A stretch of DNA of 13,544 nucleotides from Heteroscillospira sp050252415 (GCA_050252415.1 JBFWKZ010000064.1:1-13544); one strand, 5' to 3'. Positions 1 through 7,155 are shown, counted from the first letter of the stretch. Program-made: numbers and translations. The notes: a model not told the origin generated them from the letters alone.

Positions 1-606
1 AAATTTTATAACGCCATGGACGCTCTGGCCTGCGTGGCGCGTGAGGACTTGAGTCTTGCAATTCTGGATGTCATGCTGCCGGACATGAGCGGCTTTGCGC
101 TCTGCCAGAAGATCCGCGAAAACCATCTGTTTCCCATCATTATGCTGACCGCCAAGGTGGAGGACATGGACAAGATTACGGGGCTGACACTGGGGGCCGA
201 CGACTACATCACAAAGCCGTTTCATCCGCTGGAGCTGGTTGCCCGTGTGAAAACGCAGCTCCGGCGCTATACGCGGTACAATACTGCAAACGCCCTTCCG
301 GCAGAAAGTCATGACTATGACTTTGCCGGTCTTTATGTCTGCCAGGACAGCCACAAATGCATGCTGTATGGAAAAGAGCTGTCGCTGACACCCATAGAGT
401 TCAATATTCTTTGGTATCTCTGTGAACACCGCGGCAAGGTCGTCTCATCGGAAGAACTTTTTGAGGCAGTGTGGGGCGAAAAATACCTGGATAACAACAA
501 CACAGTCATGGCCCATATTGCGCGGCTCCGCGAAAAAATGCACGAACCCAGCCGGAAGCCGAAATTTGTAAAAACCGTCTGGGGGGTGGGGTATACCATT
601 GAGTAA
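1..606 (+). CDS. vanR: VanR-type OmpR-family response regulator (5' end cut off)
   Basis: This is the transcriptional activator of the resistance cluster, phosphorylated by VanS. The reading frame is open from base 1, so the true start lies upstream. 201 codons are visible against roughly 235 in VanG-type VanR, and the N-terminal acidic pair of the receiver is missing. The receiver shows the phospho-acceptor Asp at visible codon 23 (ILDVMLPD), the switch Thr at codon 50 (MLTAK) and the conserved Lys at codon 72 (ITKPF). The C-terminal winged helix carries LTPIEFNIL, the recognition-helix region VMAHIARLREK and the terminal WGVGYTIE wing. It overlaps vanS by 8 bases, so the two are probably translationally coupled. 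Assignment to VanR rather than a generic OmpR regulator rests mainly on the neighbours. Confidence 0.93.
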   Translation, partial: KFYNAMDALACVAREDLSLAILDVMLPDMSGFALCQKIRENHLFPIIMLTAKVEDMDKITGLTLGADDYITKPFHPLELVARVKTQLRRYTRYNTANALPAESHDYDFAGLYVCQDSHKCMLYGKELSLTPIEFNILWYLCEHRGKVVSSEELFEAVWGEKYLDNNNTVMAHIARLREKMHEPSRKPKFVKTVWGVGYTIE

Positions 607-1714
607 TGATTCTCTGAAACGTTCGAGGCGCAGTAAGCTTTCGAGACGAATTTTGATGCAATATGTCGCCGCGCTGATCGGTTTTGTGGCGGTCTTGGCC
701 TTTCTTATTTTCTTTGCCTATGTTTTTTATTATCATTTAGCGCTTCAGGCCACCGATTGGATTTATATCCTCGCGCATATCTATGCGGATTATAGCATCA
801 TGTTCAACGGCGCCGCGGTACTCGTTGGCTGGATCGTCATCACCTATCTCTTTTTTCAAAAGCCCCTGCGTTACCTGGATGAAGTCGTTGAGGCGTCTGA
901 GCAGTTGGCGCAGCCTGACAATAGGCCGATTGTCCTGTCTGACGCCATGAAAAACGTGCAGGACGAACTGAATCTTGTGCGGGAACAGGCATTGCGCAGC
1001 GCCGCGGCTGCAAAAGAGGCGGAGCAGCGCAAAAACGATCTGGTGGTTTATCTGGCCCATGATCTGAAAACGCCGCTGACCAGCATAATCGGTTATCTCA
1101 CCCTGCTTCGGGATGAACCTCAGATTTCGCAGGAGCTGCGCGCAAAATACACCGGTATTGCCCTTGATAAGGCAGAGCGTCTGGAAACGCTCATTAACGA
1201 GTTTTTCGACATCACCCGCTTTAATCTCACGAAGCTGACGCTGGAGCCGGAATCGGTGAATCTGACCCGGATGCTGGAACAAATCACGTTTGAGTTTAAT
1301 CCCGTGCTGATGGAGAAATCCCTGTACTGGGATTTACACTTAGCGCCGAACATCCGGATCGTCTGTGATCCGGACAAGCTGGAGCGCGTATTTGACAACC
1401 TCATCCGCAACGCCGTGAACTACAGCTACCCGGATACCGCGATTCTTGTTGCGATGGAGCAATCCGGCAGTCATGTGACGGTACGCATAGAGAATCACGG
1501 AAAGACGATTCCTCCCGAAAAGCTGGACCGGATCTTTGAACAGTTCTTCCGGCTTGACACCTCGCGCTCCAGTGCCACCGGCGGATCCGGGCTCGGGCTG
1601 GCCATTGCAAAAGAGATCGTCGAGCTGCATGGCGGCACCATTGCCGCCGAAAGTGCCGATGAGCATATTATCTTTAACGTGACGCTTCCCATTGATTGTC
1701 AGAAAATCGTATGA
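599..1714 (+). CDS. vanS: VanS-type sensor histidine kinase
   Basis: This is a membrane sensor kinase expected to control VanR in response to glycopeptide. It is 371 residues from a TTG start at 599, close to the known VanS(G) length. The start lies inside the vanR end and is preceded by a G-rich ribosome site near 582-590; an alternative start is ATG 656. Two hydrophobic segments (about residues 20-45 and 66-86) flank a very short extracytoplasmic loop of about 20 residues. A linker leads to the H-box with His154 (YLAHDLKTPL), the N-box (FDNLIRNAVNYS, about 265-276), the F-box (FEQFFRLD, 313-320) and the G2 box (GGSGLGLAIAKEI, 328-340). The G1 box lacks the usual DxG aspartate and reads ENHGKTIPPE, as is common in VanS proteins. 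The short loop argues against a large periplasmic ligand domain. Confidence 0.93.
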   Translation: MSNDSLKRSRRSKLSRRILMQYVAALIGFVAVLAFLIFFAYVFYYHLALQATDWIYILAHIYADYSIMFNGAAVLVGWIVITYLFFQKPLRYLDEVVEASEQLAQPDNRPIVLSDAMKNVQDELNLVREQALRSAAAAKEAEQRKNDLVVYLAHDLKTPLTSIIGYLTLLRDEPQISQELRAKYTGIALDKAERLETLINEFFDITRFNLTKLTLEPESVNLTRMLEQITFEFNPVLMEKSLYWDLHLAPNIRIVCDPDKLERVFDNLIRNAVNYSYPDTAILVAMEQSGSHVTVRIENHGKTIPPEKLDRIFEQFFRLDTSRSSATGGSGLGLAIAKEIVELHGGTIAAESADEHIIFNVTLPIDCQKIV

Positions 1715-1766
1715 TTTCCACAGGCCTTTTTTCAGGTTTTCCTCATTTAAATCAAAAACACGCTTG

Positions 1767-1812
1767 TCCCCGTTTTGGTACCATAAAAGTACCGAACGGG
1801 GATTTCCTTTTG
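1767..1812 (+). terminator. Stem-loop between vanS and vanW, possible attenuator or terminator
   Basis: The left arm TCCCCGTTTTGGTAC (1767-1781) pairs with GTACCGAACGGGGA (1789-1802), with one bulge or mismatch near the middle and the loop CATAAAA. A T-rich run (ATTTCCTTTT, 1803-1812) follows directly. This fits a factor-independent terminator of vanRS or an attenuator ahead of vanW. Only about 37 bases lie between the hairpin and the vanW start, so a resistance-gene promoter would have to lie upstream of or overlap it. I found no convincing -35/-10 pair here. Confidence 0.6.
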
Positions 1813-1839
1813 CCCGAATATTGCAGAAAGGATGGTATT

Positions 1840-2664
1840 ATGCCGAGAAAACGGATCACACAGATTTTTCCATGGCTGCTGCCGGTAAGGATCAAACAGC
1901 GCCTATTTTGCTTTTATACGGGGATGCGTCTGGATGGAAACCGGTATGCCGAGGTCAAATCCGAGCCCTCGCTGCCATACCGGCTTTTTGAAACAAGCTG
2001 CCCTCTATATAACCGTGAAACCGGTTTTGACATGGTGTATCAGGAGAATAAGGTTTTCAACCTGAAACTGGCCGCAGCCACTTTGGACCGGGTGGTGATC
2101 AGGCCGAACGAAACCTTCTCGTTCTGGAAACGGGTCCGATACGCGGACCGGGACGTTTCGTATAAGGACGGGCTGACCGTGGTTGATGGGAAGCTCACAA
2201 CGGCCCCCGGCGGCGGGATGTGCCAGATGAGCAATCTGCTCTTCTGGATGTTTCTTCATGCCCCCCTTACCATTGTGGAACGGCATGGACATGACGTGAA
2301 AGATTTCCCGGAACCGCCCAGCGATGCGCCTATGGGCGTGGATGCGACCGTATCGGAAGGCTGGCTCGATCTGAAGGTCAAAAACGAGACGGCGATGTCC
2401 TTTCAGATTCGTATTGCGTTTGATGAAGAGCACATCATCGGGCGCCTGCTGACCGATCGGGACAACGGGCAATTTTTCGAGGTCGTAAACGGTGAGCCAA
2501 TGTATTACCGCAGGAATAACAAGATTTATGAAGAAGTCGATGTGAAGCAAGAAACGATTCTGACGGCAACGGGGGACTGTGCCGCCGAAAAGCTCCTCTA
2601 TCGAAACAGATGTGAAATCGGCTATCCGCTTCCCGACGGAACGGATATTGCCCAGAAAGGATAA
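1840..2664 (+). CDS. vanW: VanW family protein
   Basis: This is a VanW-family accessory protein of glycopeptide clusters; its biochemical role is not established. The start chosen is ATG 1840, preceded by AGAAAGGATG. It gives 274 residues beginning MPRKRITQIFPWLLP, which matches the usual VanW N-terminus and length. The same frame is open back to 1696, but that extension would run through the stem-loop and does not look like protein. The family core is visible: NRETGFDMVYQENKVFNLKL, then RPNETFSFW, then GGGMCQMSNLLFW, which is the hallmark Gly-rich/Cys motif of the VanW domain. It ends 8 bases before vanG, consistent with one transcript. No vanY lies between vanS and vanW, unlike the Enterococcus faecalis VanG operon as I know it. 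Confidence 0.92.
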   Translation: MPRKRITQIFPWLLPVRIKQRLFCFYTGMRLDGNRYAEVKSEPSLPYRLFETSCPLYNRETGFDMVYQENKVFNLKLAAATLDRVVIRPNETFSFWKRVRYADRDVSYKDGLTVVDGKLTTAPGGGMCQMSNLLFWMFLHAPLTIVERHGHDVKDFPEPPSDAPMGVDATVSEGWLDLKVKNETAMSFQIRIAFDEEHIIGRLLTDRDNGQFFEVVNGEPMYYRRNNKIYEEVDVKQETILTATGDCAAEKLLYRNRCEIGYPLPDGTDIAQKG

Positions 2665-2672
2665 AAGGCAAA

Positions 2673-3722
2673 ATGAAAAGATTAAATATCGCAATTTTAT
2701 TCGGGGGCTGCTCTCCCGAGTACAGCGTGTCGCTTGAGTCGGCCAGCGCCGTAATCAAGCATATCGACACTGACAAATTTATGCCCATACTGATCGGGAT
2801 TTCATCCAAGGGAGACTGGTACCGGTTTGACGGGGATATTGAAAAGATTGCAGGGGACGCCTGGTGCAATGCCCAAGACTGCCTGCCGGCGGCAATTTTG
2901 CCGGATCGTGAAGCCCGTACTCTGCTGGTATTTCATCCGGACAAAGTTATAAAGCTTCCGATTGACGCCGCGTTTCCCGTTCTCCATGGAAAAAACGGTG
3001 AGGACGGAACGGTCCAGGGGCTATTTGAGCTGGCGGGAATCCCGCTTGTCGGCTGCGGCACCATGGCCTCGGCGCTCTGCATGGACAAAGACCGTGCGCA
3101 CAAGCTGGCACATGCCGCCGGCGCGCAGGTTCCCGCCGCCTTTCTTCTGAAGAAGACTATGGATGCCGGAATCGCTCTGGCACAGGCTGAGCGTCTCGGG
3201 TATCCGCTGTTCGTAAAGCCCGTGAGGGCCGGTTCCTCCTACGGCATTACCAAGGTGGCTGACCGGCATGATCTCCCCGCCGCTGTCAAGCTGGCTTTTG
3301 AATACGATGACGAGGTCATCATGGAAGAAAACATCACGGGATTTGAGGTTGGCTGCGCGGTGATGGGCAATGACGAGCTGACGGTCGGAGAGGCCGATGA
3401 AATCGAGCTGTCGGACGGATTTTTTGATTTTACGGAAAAGTATACCCTGAAAACCTCGACCATTCATGTCCCCGCGCGAATCCCCAAAGAGAAAGCGGAG
3501 GAAATCAAAAAGACCGCGAAGACGATTTATCAGGCGCTGGGCTGCCGCGGTTTTGCGCGGGTGGACATGTTCTTAAGCGCTGACGGCAAGGTCATTTTCA
3601 ATGAGGTCAATACGATCCCCGGCTTCACCGCTCACAGCCGGTATCCCAACATGATGAAAGCCGCCGGCATTTCTTTTGAGCAGGTTATTTCCCGCGTGAT
3701 TGAATTGGCGGTGGGCGTATGA
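2673..3722 (+). CDS. vanG: D-alanine--D-serine ligase, VanG type
   Basis: This is an ATP-grasp ligase that makes the altered D-Ala-D-Ser dipeptide, which enters peptidoglycan precursors and lowers vancomycin affinity. It is 349 residues, the length I recall for VanG. Features in order: N-terminal LFGGCSPEYSVSLESA (9-24), VLHGKNGEDGTVQGL (103-117), the CMDKDRAHKLA region (136-146), the ATP-binding lysine stretch FVKPVRAGSSYG (180-191), the omega-loop EKY (255-257) typical of the Ddl/VanC/E/G group, and the Mg-binding residues Asp298, Glu311 and Asn313 in RVDMF and NEVNTIPGF. The stop overlaps the vanXY start (ATGA). D-Ser rather than D-Ala or D-Lac specificity is inferred from overall resemblance to VanG and from the vanXY and racemase partners. 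Confidence 0.93.
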   Translation: MKRLNIAILFGGCSPEYSVSLESASAVIKHIDTDKFMPILIGISSKGDWYRFDGDIEKIAGDAWCNAQDCLPAAILPDREARTLLVFHPDKVIKLPIDAAFPVLHGKNGEDGTVQGLFELAGIPLVGCGTMASALCMDKDRAHKLAHAAGAQVPAAFLLKKTMDAGIALAQAERLGYPLFVKPVRAGSSYGITKVADRHDLPAAVKLAFEYDDEVIMEENITGFEVGCAVMGNDELTVGEADEIELSDGFFDFTEKYTLKTSTIHVPARIPKEKAEEIKKTAKTIYQALGCRGFARVDMFLSADGKVIFNEVNTIPGFTAHSRYPNMMKAAGISFEQVISRVIELAVGV

Positions 3723-4480
3723 AAATGCTTGCGGTACAGGAAAAGTCCGTCCATGCGGGCAGCCTGATTTTGGTGAACGGTCGGTATCCCTGCTGCTCGG
3801 AAAATATGGAAAGATCTCTTGTCCCGGCGTACTCGGGCAGCGGGGCCTTGCTGGAACGCAGAGCCGCCGTTTTGCTCTCCAAGCTCATGAGCAGTATCAA
3901 GGGCTGGGCGCAGATCAGCGCGGTGAGCGGCTGGCGCTCCAGGGAGGAACAGCGAAAGATTTACGACCAGTCCCTGCGGGACAACGGGACTGCCTTTACG
4001 GAGCAGTTTGTGGCAAGACCGGATCACAGCGAGCATCAGACCGGGCTTGCCGTCGACCTGGGGCTTCGCAAACCGGAGATTGACTTCATCCGCCCGGATT
4101 TTCCCTATTCCGGCATCTGCCAGACTTTTCGGAAAAAAGCCGTGGCCTACGGCTTCATTGAACGCTATCCAAAGGGGAAAGAAGCCGTCACGGGAATTGC
4201 GCACGAACCATGGCATTTCCGTTACGTCGGAGCGCCTCATGCCGCAATTATGACGGAGCTTGGACTGACGCTGGAAGAATATCATGCTTTTTTAAAGCAG
4301 TATCCCCACGGAGACAAATGCTTTTCGTATCAGACGGGAAATCAGCATATTGAGGTCTCCTATGTGCAAGCCGCAGCCGGGGCAGACGCTGTATTTGTAA
4401 TTAGGGATGACCTTCCATACTCGGTATCCGGCAATAACGCAGACGGCTTTGTTCTGACCCAGTGGACAAGCGGACAGTAA
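3719..4480 (+). CDS. vanXY: Bifunctional D,D-dipeptidase/D,D-carboxypeptidase VanXY
   Basis: This is a cytoplasmic zinc peptidase that hydrolyses D-Ala-D-Ala and trims the terminal D-Ala from pentapeptide precursors, so only D-Ser-ended precursors remain. It is 253 residues, like VanXY(G) and longer than VanXY(C) (about 190). The extra 50-60 residues are the C-terminal tail. VanY/VanX-family motifs are intact: SGWRS with Arg73, SEHQTGLAVDLG with zinc ligands His106 and Asp113, and EPWHFRYV with catalytic Glu163 and zinc ligand His166. There is no signal peptide or membrane segment. The ATG overlaps the vanG stop by 4 bases, so translation is probably coupled. Confidence 0.93.
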   Translation: MKMLAVQEKSVHAGSLILVNGRYPCCSENMERSLVPAYSGSGALLERRAAVLLSKLMSSIKGWAQISAVSGWRSREEQRKIYDQSLRDNGTAFTEQFVARPDHSEHQTGLAVDLGLRKPEIDFIRPDFPYSGICQTFRKKAVAYGFIERYPKGKEAVTGIAHEPWHFRYVGAPHAAIMTELGLTLEEYHAFLKQYPHGDKCFSYQTGNQHIEVSYVQAAAGADAVFVIRDDLPYSVSGNNADGFVLTQWTSGQ

Positions 4481-4517
4481 TGAGCGGCAGTTTCAGCGTA
4501 AAGGAAGAAGTTTTGCA

Positions 4518-4991
4518 ATGTTAAGAGACAGAATCATCGATTATTCCAAGGGAGACAATATGCGCGGATATTGGTCCCTTTTCAAACGGCGGGAGCGGGC
4601 CAAAAATAAATTGGTAAAAGACCTGCTCACATTTTTCTGCAACCGGTCGGCGCACAGGCGCGGCGGCTACATCGGAAACGGCGCAAAAATTGCCGGGCTT
4701 CCCTCCCTGCCGCACGGGCTGCATGGCGTCTATATTTCCCGCTATGCGAGCATCGGCTTAAATTGCCGGATTTATCAGAATGTCACGATCGGAGAAGTAC
4801 AGCGCAGGGCGCCGCGCATCGGTGACAACTGCCTGATCGGCGCGGGAGCCGCGGTCGTTGGCGATATTCAAATCGGGGACAATGTAAGAATCGGCGCGGG
4901 CGCGGTTGTCTGCTTTGATATTCCGGATAACTGCACCGTCGTTTCGCATCCACCCCGTGTCATTGAAAGGGCGAAAGAGAATGACGGATAA
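4518..4991 (+). CDS. Hexapeptide-repeat acyltransferase, serine acetyltransferase-like
   Basis: This is a short (157 residue) left-handed beta-helix acyltransferase. From about residue 50 it has imperfect hexapeptide turns (YIGNGAKI, ISRYASIG, NCRIYQNVTIGE, RIGDNCLIGAGAAVVGDI, NVRIGAGAVVCFDIP), ending in NCTVVSHPPRVI. That layout resembles the C-terminal half of CysE-type serine O-acetyltransferases. The CysE N-terminal helical domain is missing, and a short basic region takes its place. Histidines in LPHGLHGVY (about 66-74) could supply the catalytic His. The start ATG 4518 has AAGGAAG upstream; ATG 4560 is an alternative. It sits 37 bases after vanXY and overlaps the racemase start by 11 bases, so it belongs to the cluster. 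Its acceptor is unknown; L-Ser is possible but would compete with the racemase. Confidence 0.82.
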   Translation: MLRDRIIDYSKGDNMRGYWSLFKRRERAKNKLVKDLLTFFCNRSAHRRGGYIGNGAKIAGLPSLPHGLHGVYISRYASIGLNCRIYQNVTIGEVQRRAPRIGDNCLIGAGAAVVGDIQIGDNVRIGAGAVVCFDIPDNCTVVSHPPRVIERAKENDG

Positions 4992-6123
4992 AACAGAACT
5001 CACATTTTGCCGAAGCAGGGCATGGATCGAACTGGATAGGGACGCGCTGCGCCACAATGTCGGAGTGCTCCAAAAGCTGCTCCCCGAGGGGTGTGAACTG
5101 ATGCCCGCTGTCAAGGCCAACGCTTATGGACATGGCGCGGTTCTGATTTCGCGGGAACTGAGCCGGTTAGGCGTGAAAGCTTTTTGCGTTGCGACAGTCC
5201 AGGAAGGAATCGAGCTCCGAGAAAACGGCATCGCCGGGGAAATCCTGATTCTCGGCTATACGCACCCAATGCAGTTCCCGCTGCTATACCGGTATAATCT
5301 GACGCAGACTGTAATCGATCTGCCGTATGCCGAAATGCTGGACCAATACGGCCAGAAAGTAAAAGCACATATCGCGGTCGATACGGGTATGCACCGGCTG
5401 GGAGAAGCTTATAAAAATATCGAAAACATCTGCAAGATATTTTATCTTCACAACCTGAAAATTGAGGGGATCTACACCCATCTGTGCGCGGATGACACGA
5501 AATCGCCGGAGGACAGCGCTTTTACGATGGAGCAGGGGCGAGCTTTTTATAACGTGGTCTCGCAGCTTGGCGAACGCGGCTTCGGATACCCAAAAACGCA
5601 CCTGCTGGCAAGCTACGGGCTTATCAATTATCCGGCGCTCGGAGGCGATTACGCGCGGGTCGGGATCGCGCTCTACGGCGTGCTCAGTACCCGAATCGAT
5701 ATGGAACGCTGTGCGCTTTCGCTGAGACCGGTGCTGTCCGTCAAAGCCAGAGTGACCGCGCTGAAGGCTCTGCGAAAAGGAGAAGCAGCCGGATACGGTT
5801 TACAGTTTGTTGCCGATCAAGATACCAGAATCGCCGTGCTTGCAATTGGTTATGCGGACGGTATCCCACGCTCTTTGTCCTGCGGCGTTGGAAATGTTTT
5901 GATCCATGGCTGCAAAGCTCCTATCGCCGGGTGCATCTGTATGGACCAGATTTTGATAGACATTTCCAATATTCCGAATGTGAAAGCCGGAGATGCCGCC
6001 GTGATTATTGGGCAGTCCGGAGATGAAAAAATCACCGCCTGCGACCTTGCGGAGCAGACGGGGACAATCTCTAATGAAATACTGAGCCGACTCGGCGAGC
6101 GTTTGCAAAGAGAAATCGTCTGA
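4981..6123 (+). CDS. Soluble alanine/serine racemase, VanT catalytic half
   Basis: This is a fold-III PLP racemase expected to supply D-Ser for VanG. The start ATG 4981 overlaps the acyltransferase end by 11 bases and is preceded by an AAAGG-containing purine run. It gives 380 residues, the length of ordinary Alr. The upstream part of the same frame (from 4906) is the acyltransferase region and not part of this protein. PLP lysine is Lys45 (PAVKANAYGHG) and the second catalytic base is Tyr272 (AAGYGLQF); CMDQ is at 320-323. Where alanine racemases usually have Tyr in I-x-Y-E, this protein has Asn365 (GTISNEIL), the change I recall being linked to serine recognition in VanT enzymes. Classic VanT is about 700 residues with a multi-spanning N-terminal membrane domain, absent here. 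A resistance-linked alanine racemase remains possible. Confidence 0.85.
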   Translation: MTDKTELTFCRSRAWIELDRDALRHNVGVLQKLLPEGCELMPAVKANAYGHGAVLISRELSRLGVKAFCVATVQEGIELRENGIAGEILILGYTHPMQFPLLYRYNLTQTVIDLPYAEMLDQYGQKVKAHIAVDTGMHRLGEAYKNIENICKIFYLHNLKIEGIYTHLCADDTKSPEDSAFTMEQGRAFYNVVSQLGERGFGYPKTHLLASYGLINYPALGGDYARVGIALYGVLSTRIDMERCALSLRPVLSVKARVTALKALRKGEAAGYGLQFVADQDTRIAVLAIGYADGIPRSLSCGVGNVLIHGCKAPIAGCICMDQILIDISNIPNVKAGDAAVIIGQSGDEKITACDLAEQTGTISNEILSRLGERLQREIV

Positions 6124-6276
6124 ATTACCGAATTATACCGTTTTAAGATTCCGGGGCCATGAATTTTTGATCGACCTTCAATTTCTATACCGCAAGAGGT
6201 ATGCGAGTATGGTTGATATTGTTATGTTCATTGAGCATTAATTTATATTTGTGTATTTGTTATACTACCCATAGAA
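6124..6276 (+). other. Spacer after the van cluster with a weak promoter
   Basis: There is no gene and no convincing terminator for the racemase. A possible promoter is TTAATT (6238-6243), 17 bases, TATACT (6261-6266), pointing at the decayed regulator that follows. The -10 is good but the -35 is poor. Confidence 0.3.
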
Positions 6277-6593
6277 ATGATTGGAGATCACACTACGGAA
6301 ATTGTAGGCCAAAGACTATGCGCATTGCGTAAAAGCGTGGGGCTTTCTCAGAATAAGCTTGCCGGAATGATAGGCGTCCATAGTCAAGCATAAACCGTTA
6401 TGAAAACGGGCAGCCGCTTCCCTCCATCCAGACTTTTTGCTGGTATGCGGATTACTTTGACGTGCCTATGGATTATATCTTTGGACGGACGGACAAGCCG
6501 CAGGGAAAGCTGTACAATTATGAACCGCGATAGGGCCGAAAACAATCAGGAGCTGCGACAGTCCATTGAGATGCGTTTTGACCCGAGATCACA
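6277..6593 (+). pseudogene. Decayed XRE/HTH_3-family regulator
   Basis: A helix-turn-helix regulator can be read only by changing frame. The first frame gives IVGQRLCALRKSVGLSQNKLAGMIGV and stops at 6391. From 6390 a second frame continues NRYENGQPLPSIQTF, WYADYFDVPMDYIFGRTDKP and LYNYEPR to a stop at 6531. A third frame from 6532 adds RAENNQELRQSIEMRFDP. Together they make the familiar small XRE regulator with a C-terminal dimer region. A Shine-Dalgarno GGAG (6283-6286) sits 8 bases before ACG (6295-6297) in ACG-GAA-ATT, where the family normally starts Met-Glu-Ile, so the start codon looks mutated too. The ATG at 6277 has no ribosome site. Such regulators commonly accompany integrative elements. 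Confidence 0.75.
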
Positions 6594-6872
6594 GAGCTCT
6601 TTCGCGGATACGGCGGCGCATATATATGCGGCGAAAGCGGGAGAAGCCACACCAACAAAATTCACCGCTATTATAAATGCGTGTCTATAAAGAAGAAGCT
6701 GCCGCCTGCAAGAAGAAGCCGGTCAAAAAGGACTGGTTAGAGGATTTGGTGGTCACTAAAACCATGAAGATCGTCGTGGATGACAAGGCGATTGAGGCCA
6801 TAGTCTCCATGGTCATGGGCTTGTGATACCTTCGTCAATGCAATTTATCTCTATGATGACAAAATGGTGTGA
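6594..6872 (+). pseudogene. C-terminal remnant of a large serine recombinase
   Basis: This is the zinc-ribbon and tail part of a clostridial large serine recombinase, broken by frame changes. Frame A from 6594 reads ELFRGYGGAYICGESGRSHT and then HRYYKCVS. In intact homologues the start is typically LFCGxCG, so two zinc cysteines seem replaced. The frame changes near 6700 to CKKKPVKKDWLEDLVV, then AIEAIVSMVMGL, with a stop at 6824. The final piece, DTFVNAIYLYDDKMV, is in another frame and stops at 6870-6872. That piece is the signature near the end of these enzymes, and the coiled-coil between the last two pieces has been deleted. The catalytic N-terminal domain is absent, so no activity is expected. 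It joins the decayed regulator directly, pointing to a deletion fusion. Confidence 0.78.
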
Positions 6873-6893
6873 TTTGGATTGCCCCGGTGCACC

Positions 6894-6925
6894 ACGTCGG
6901 AGCAAAGTCCGCTTTGCTCCGACGT
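6894..6925 (+). repeat. Perfect 14-bp hairpin, probable dispersed intergenic element
   Basis: ACGTCGGAGCAAAG (6894-6907) and CTTTGCTCCGACGT (6912-6925) are perfect inverted repeats around the loop TCCG. A second inverted repeat follows (CATTTTAT 6926-6933 / ATAAAATG 6942-6949). The GC-rich stretch to about 7060 contains a smaller hairpin (CGGAG/CTCCG, near 7024-7039). The composition is unlike the AT-rich DNA downstream. It resembles REP- or MITE-like intergenic repeats; copy number cannot be judged from one copy. Confidence 0.6.
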
Positions 6926-7077
6926 CATTTTATCTTGACAAATAAAATGATACCATCTGCCGCCCACTCCCTTGCCCCGCCTTTTCGGCCGCGACCGCCA
7001 CGCTGTGCTCGCGTCCGAGGAAGCGGAGAATTCGCTCCGGTGCGCCATCGCAAAACATTTCGAGTGTCCATAACGAT

Positions 7078-7109
7078 AAAACAGGCGGACAATGTGCCGG
7101 CCTGTTTTT
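7078..7109 (+). terminator. Terminator-like hairpin with T tract
   Basis: AAAACAGGC (7078-7086) pairs perfectly with GCCTGTTTT (7100-7108), with extra GG/CC pairing inside and a run of five T in TGTTTTTG. This is a good factor-independent terminator. It may mark the 3' end of the debris or repeat region, since no intact gene reads into it. Confidence 0.55.
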
Positions 7110-7128
7110 GCTTTCAAATACAGGTATT

Positions 7129-7155
7129 TTGTTTTACTTCCCAGTCTGCTATAAT
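7129..7155 (+). promoter_or_regulatory. Possible promoter of the methyltransferase gene
   Basis: A consensus -10 TATAAT (7150-7155) lies 52 bases before the start at 7208. The best -35 is TTGTTT (7129-7134) at a short 15-base spacing, so the -35 call is weak. Confidence 0.35.

Noticed and set aside
1696..1839. N-terminal extension of VanW from ATG 1696
   Set aside because: It runs through the vanS end and the stem-loop, has no good ribosome site, and the VanW family begins at the ATG at 1840.
4906..4980. N-terminal extension of the racemase
   Set aside because: It lies within the acyltransferase in another frame; the ATG at 4981 gives a normal Alr N-terminus with a ribosome site.
6400..6690. 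96-codon open frame
   Set aside because: It is a chance join of out-of-frame stretches of the decayed regulator and recombinase.
6935..6956. TTGACA at 6935-6940 as a promoter
   Set aside because: There is no -10 at 16-18 bases; the nearest TACCAT is only 10 bases away.
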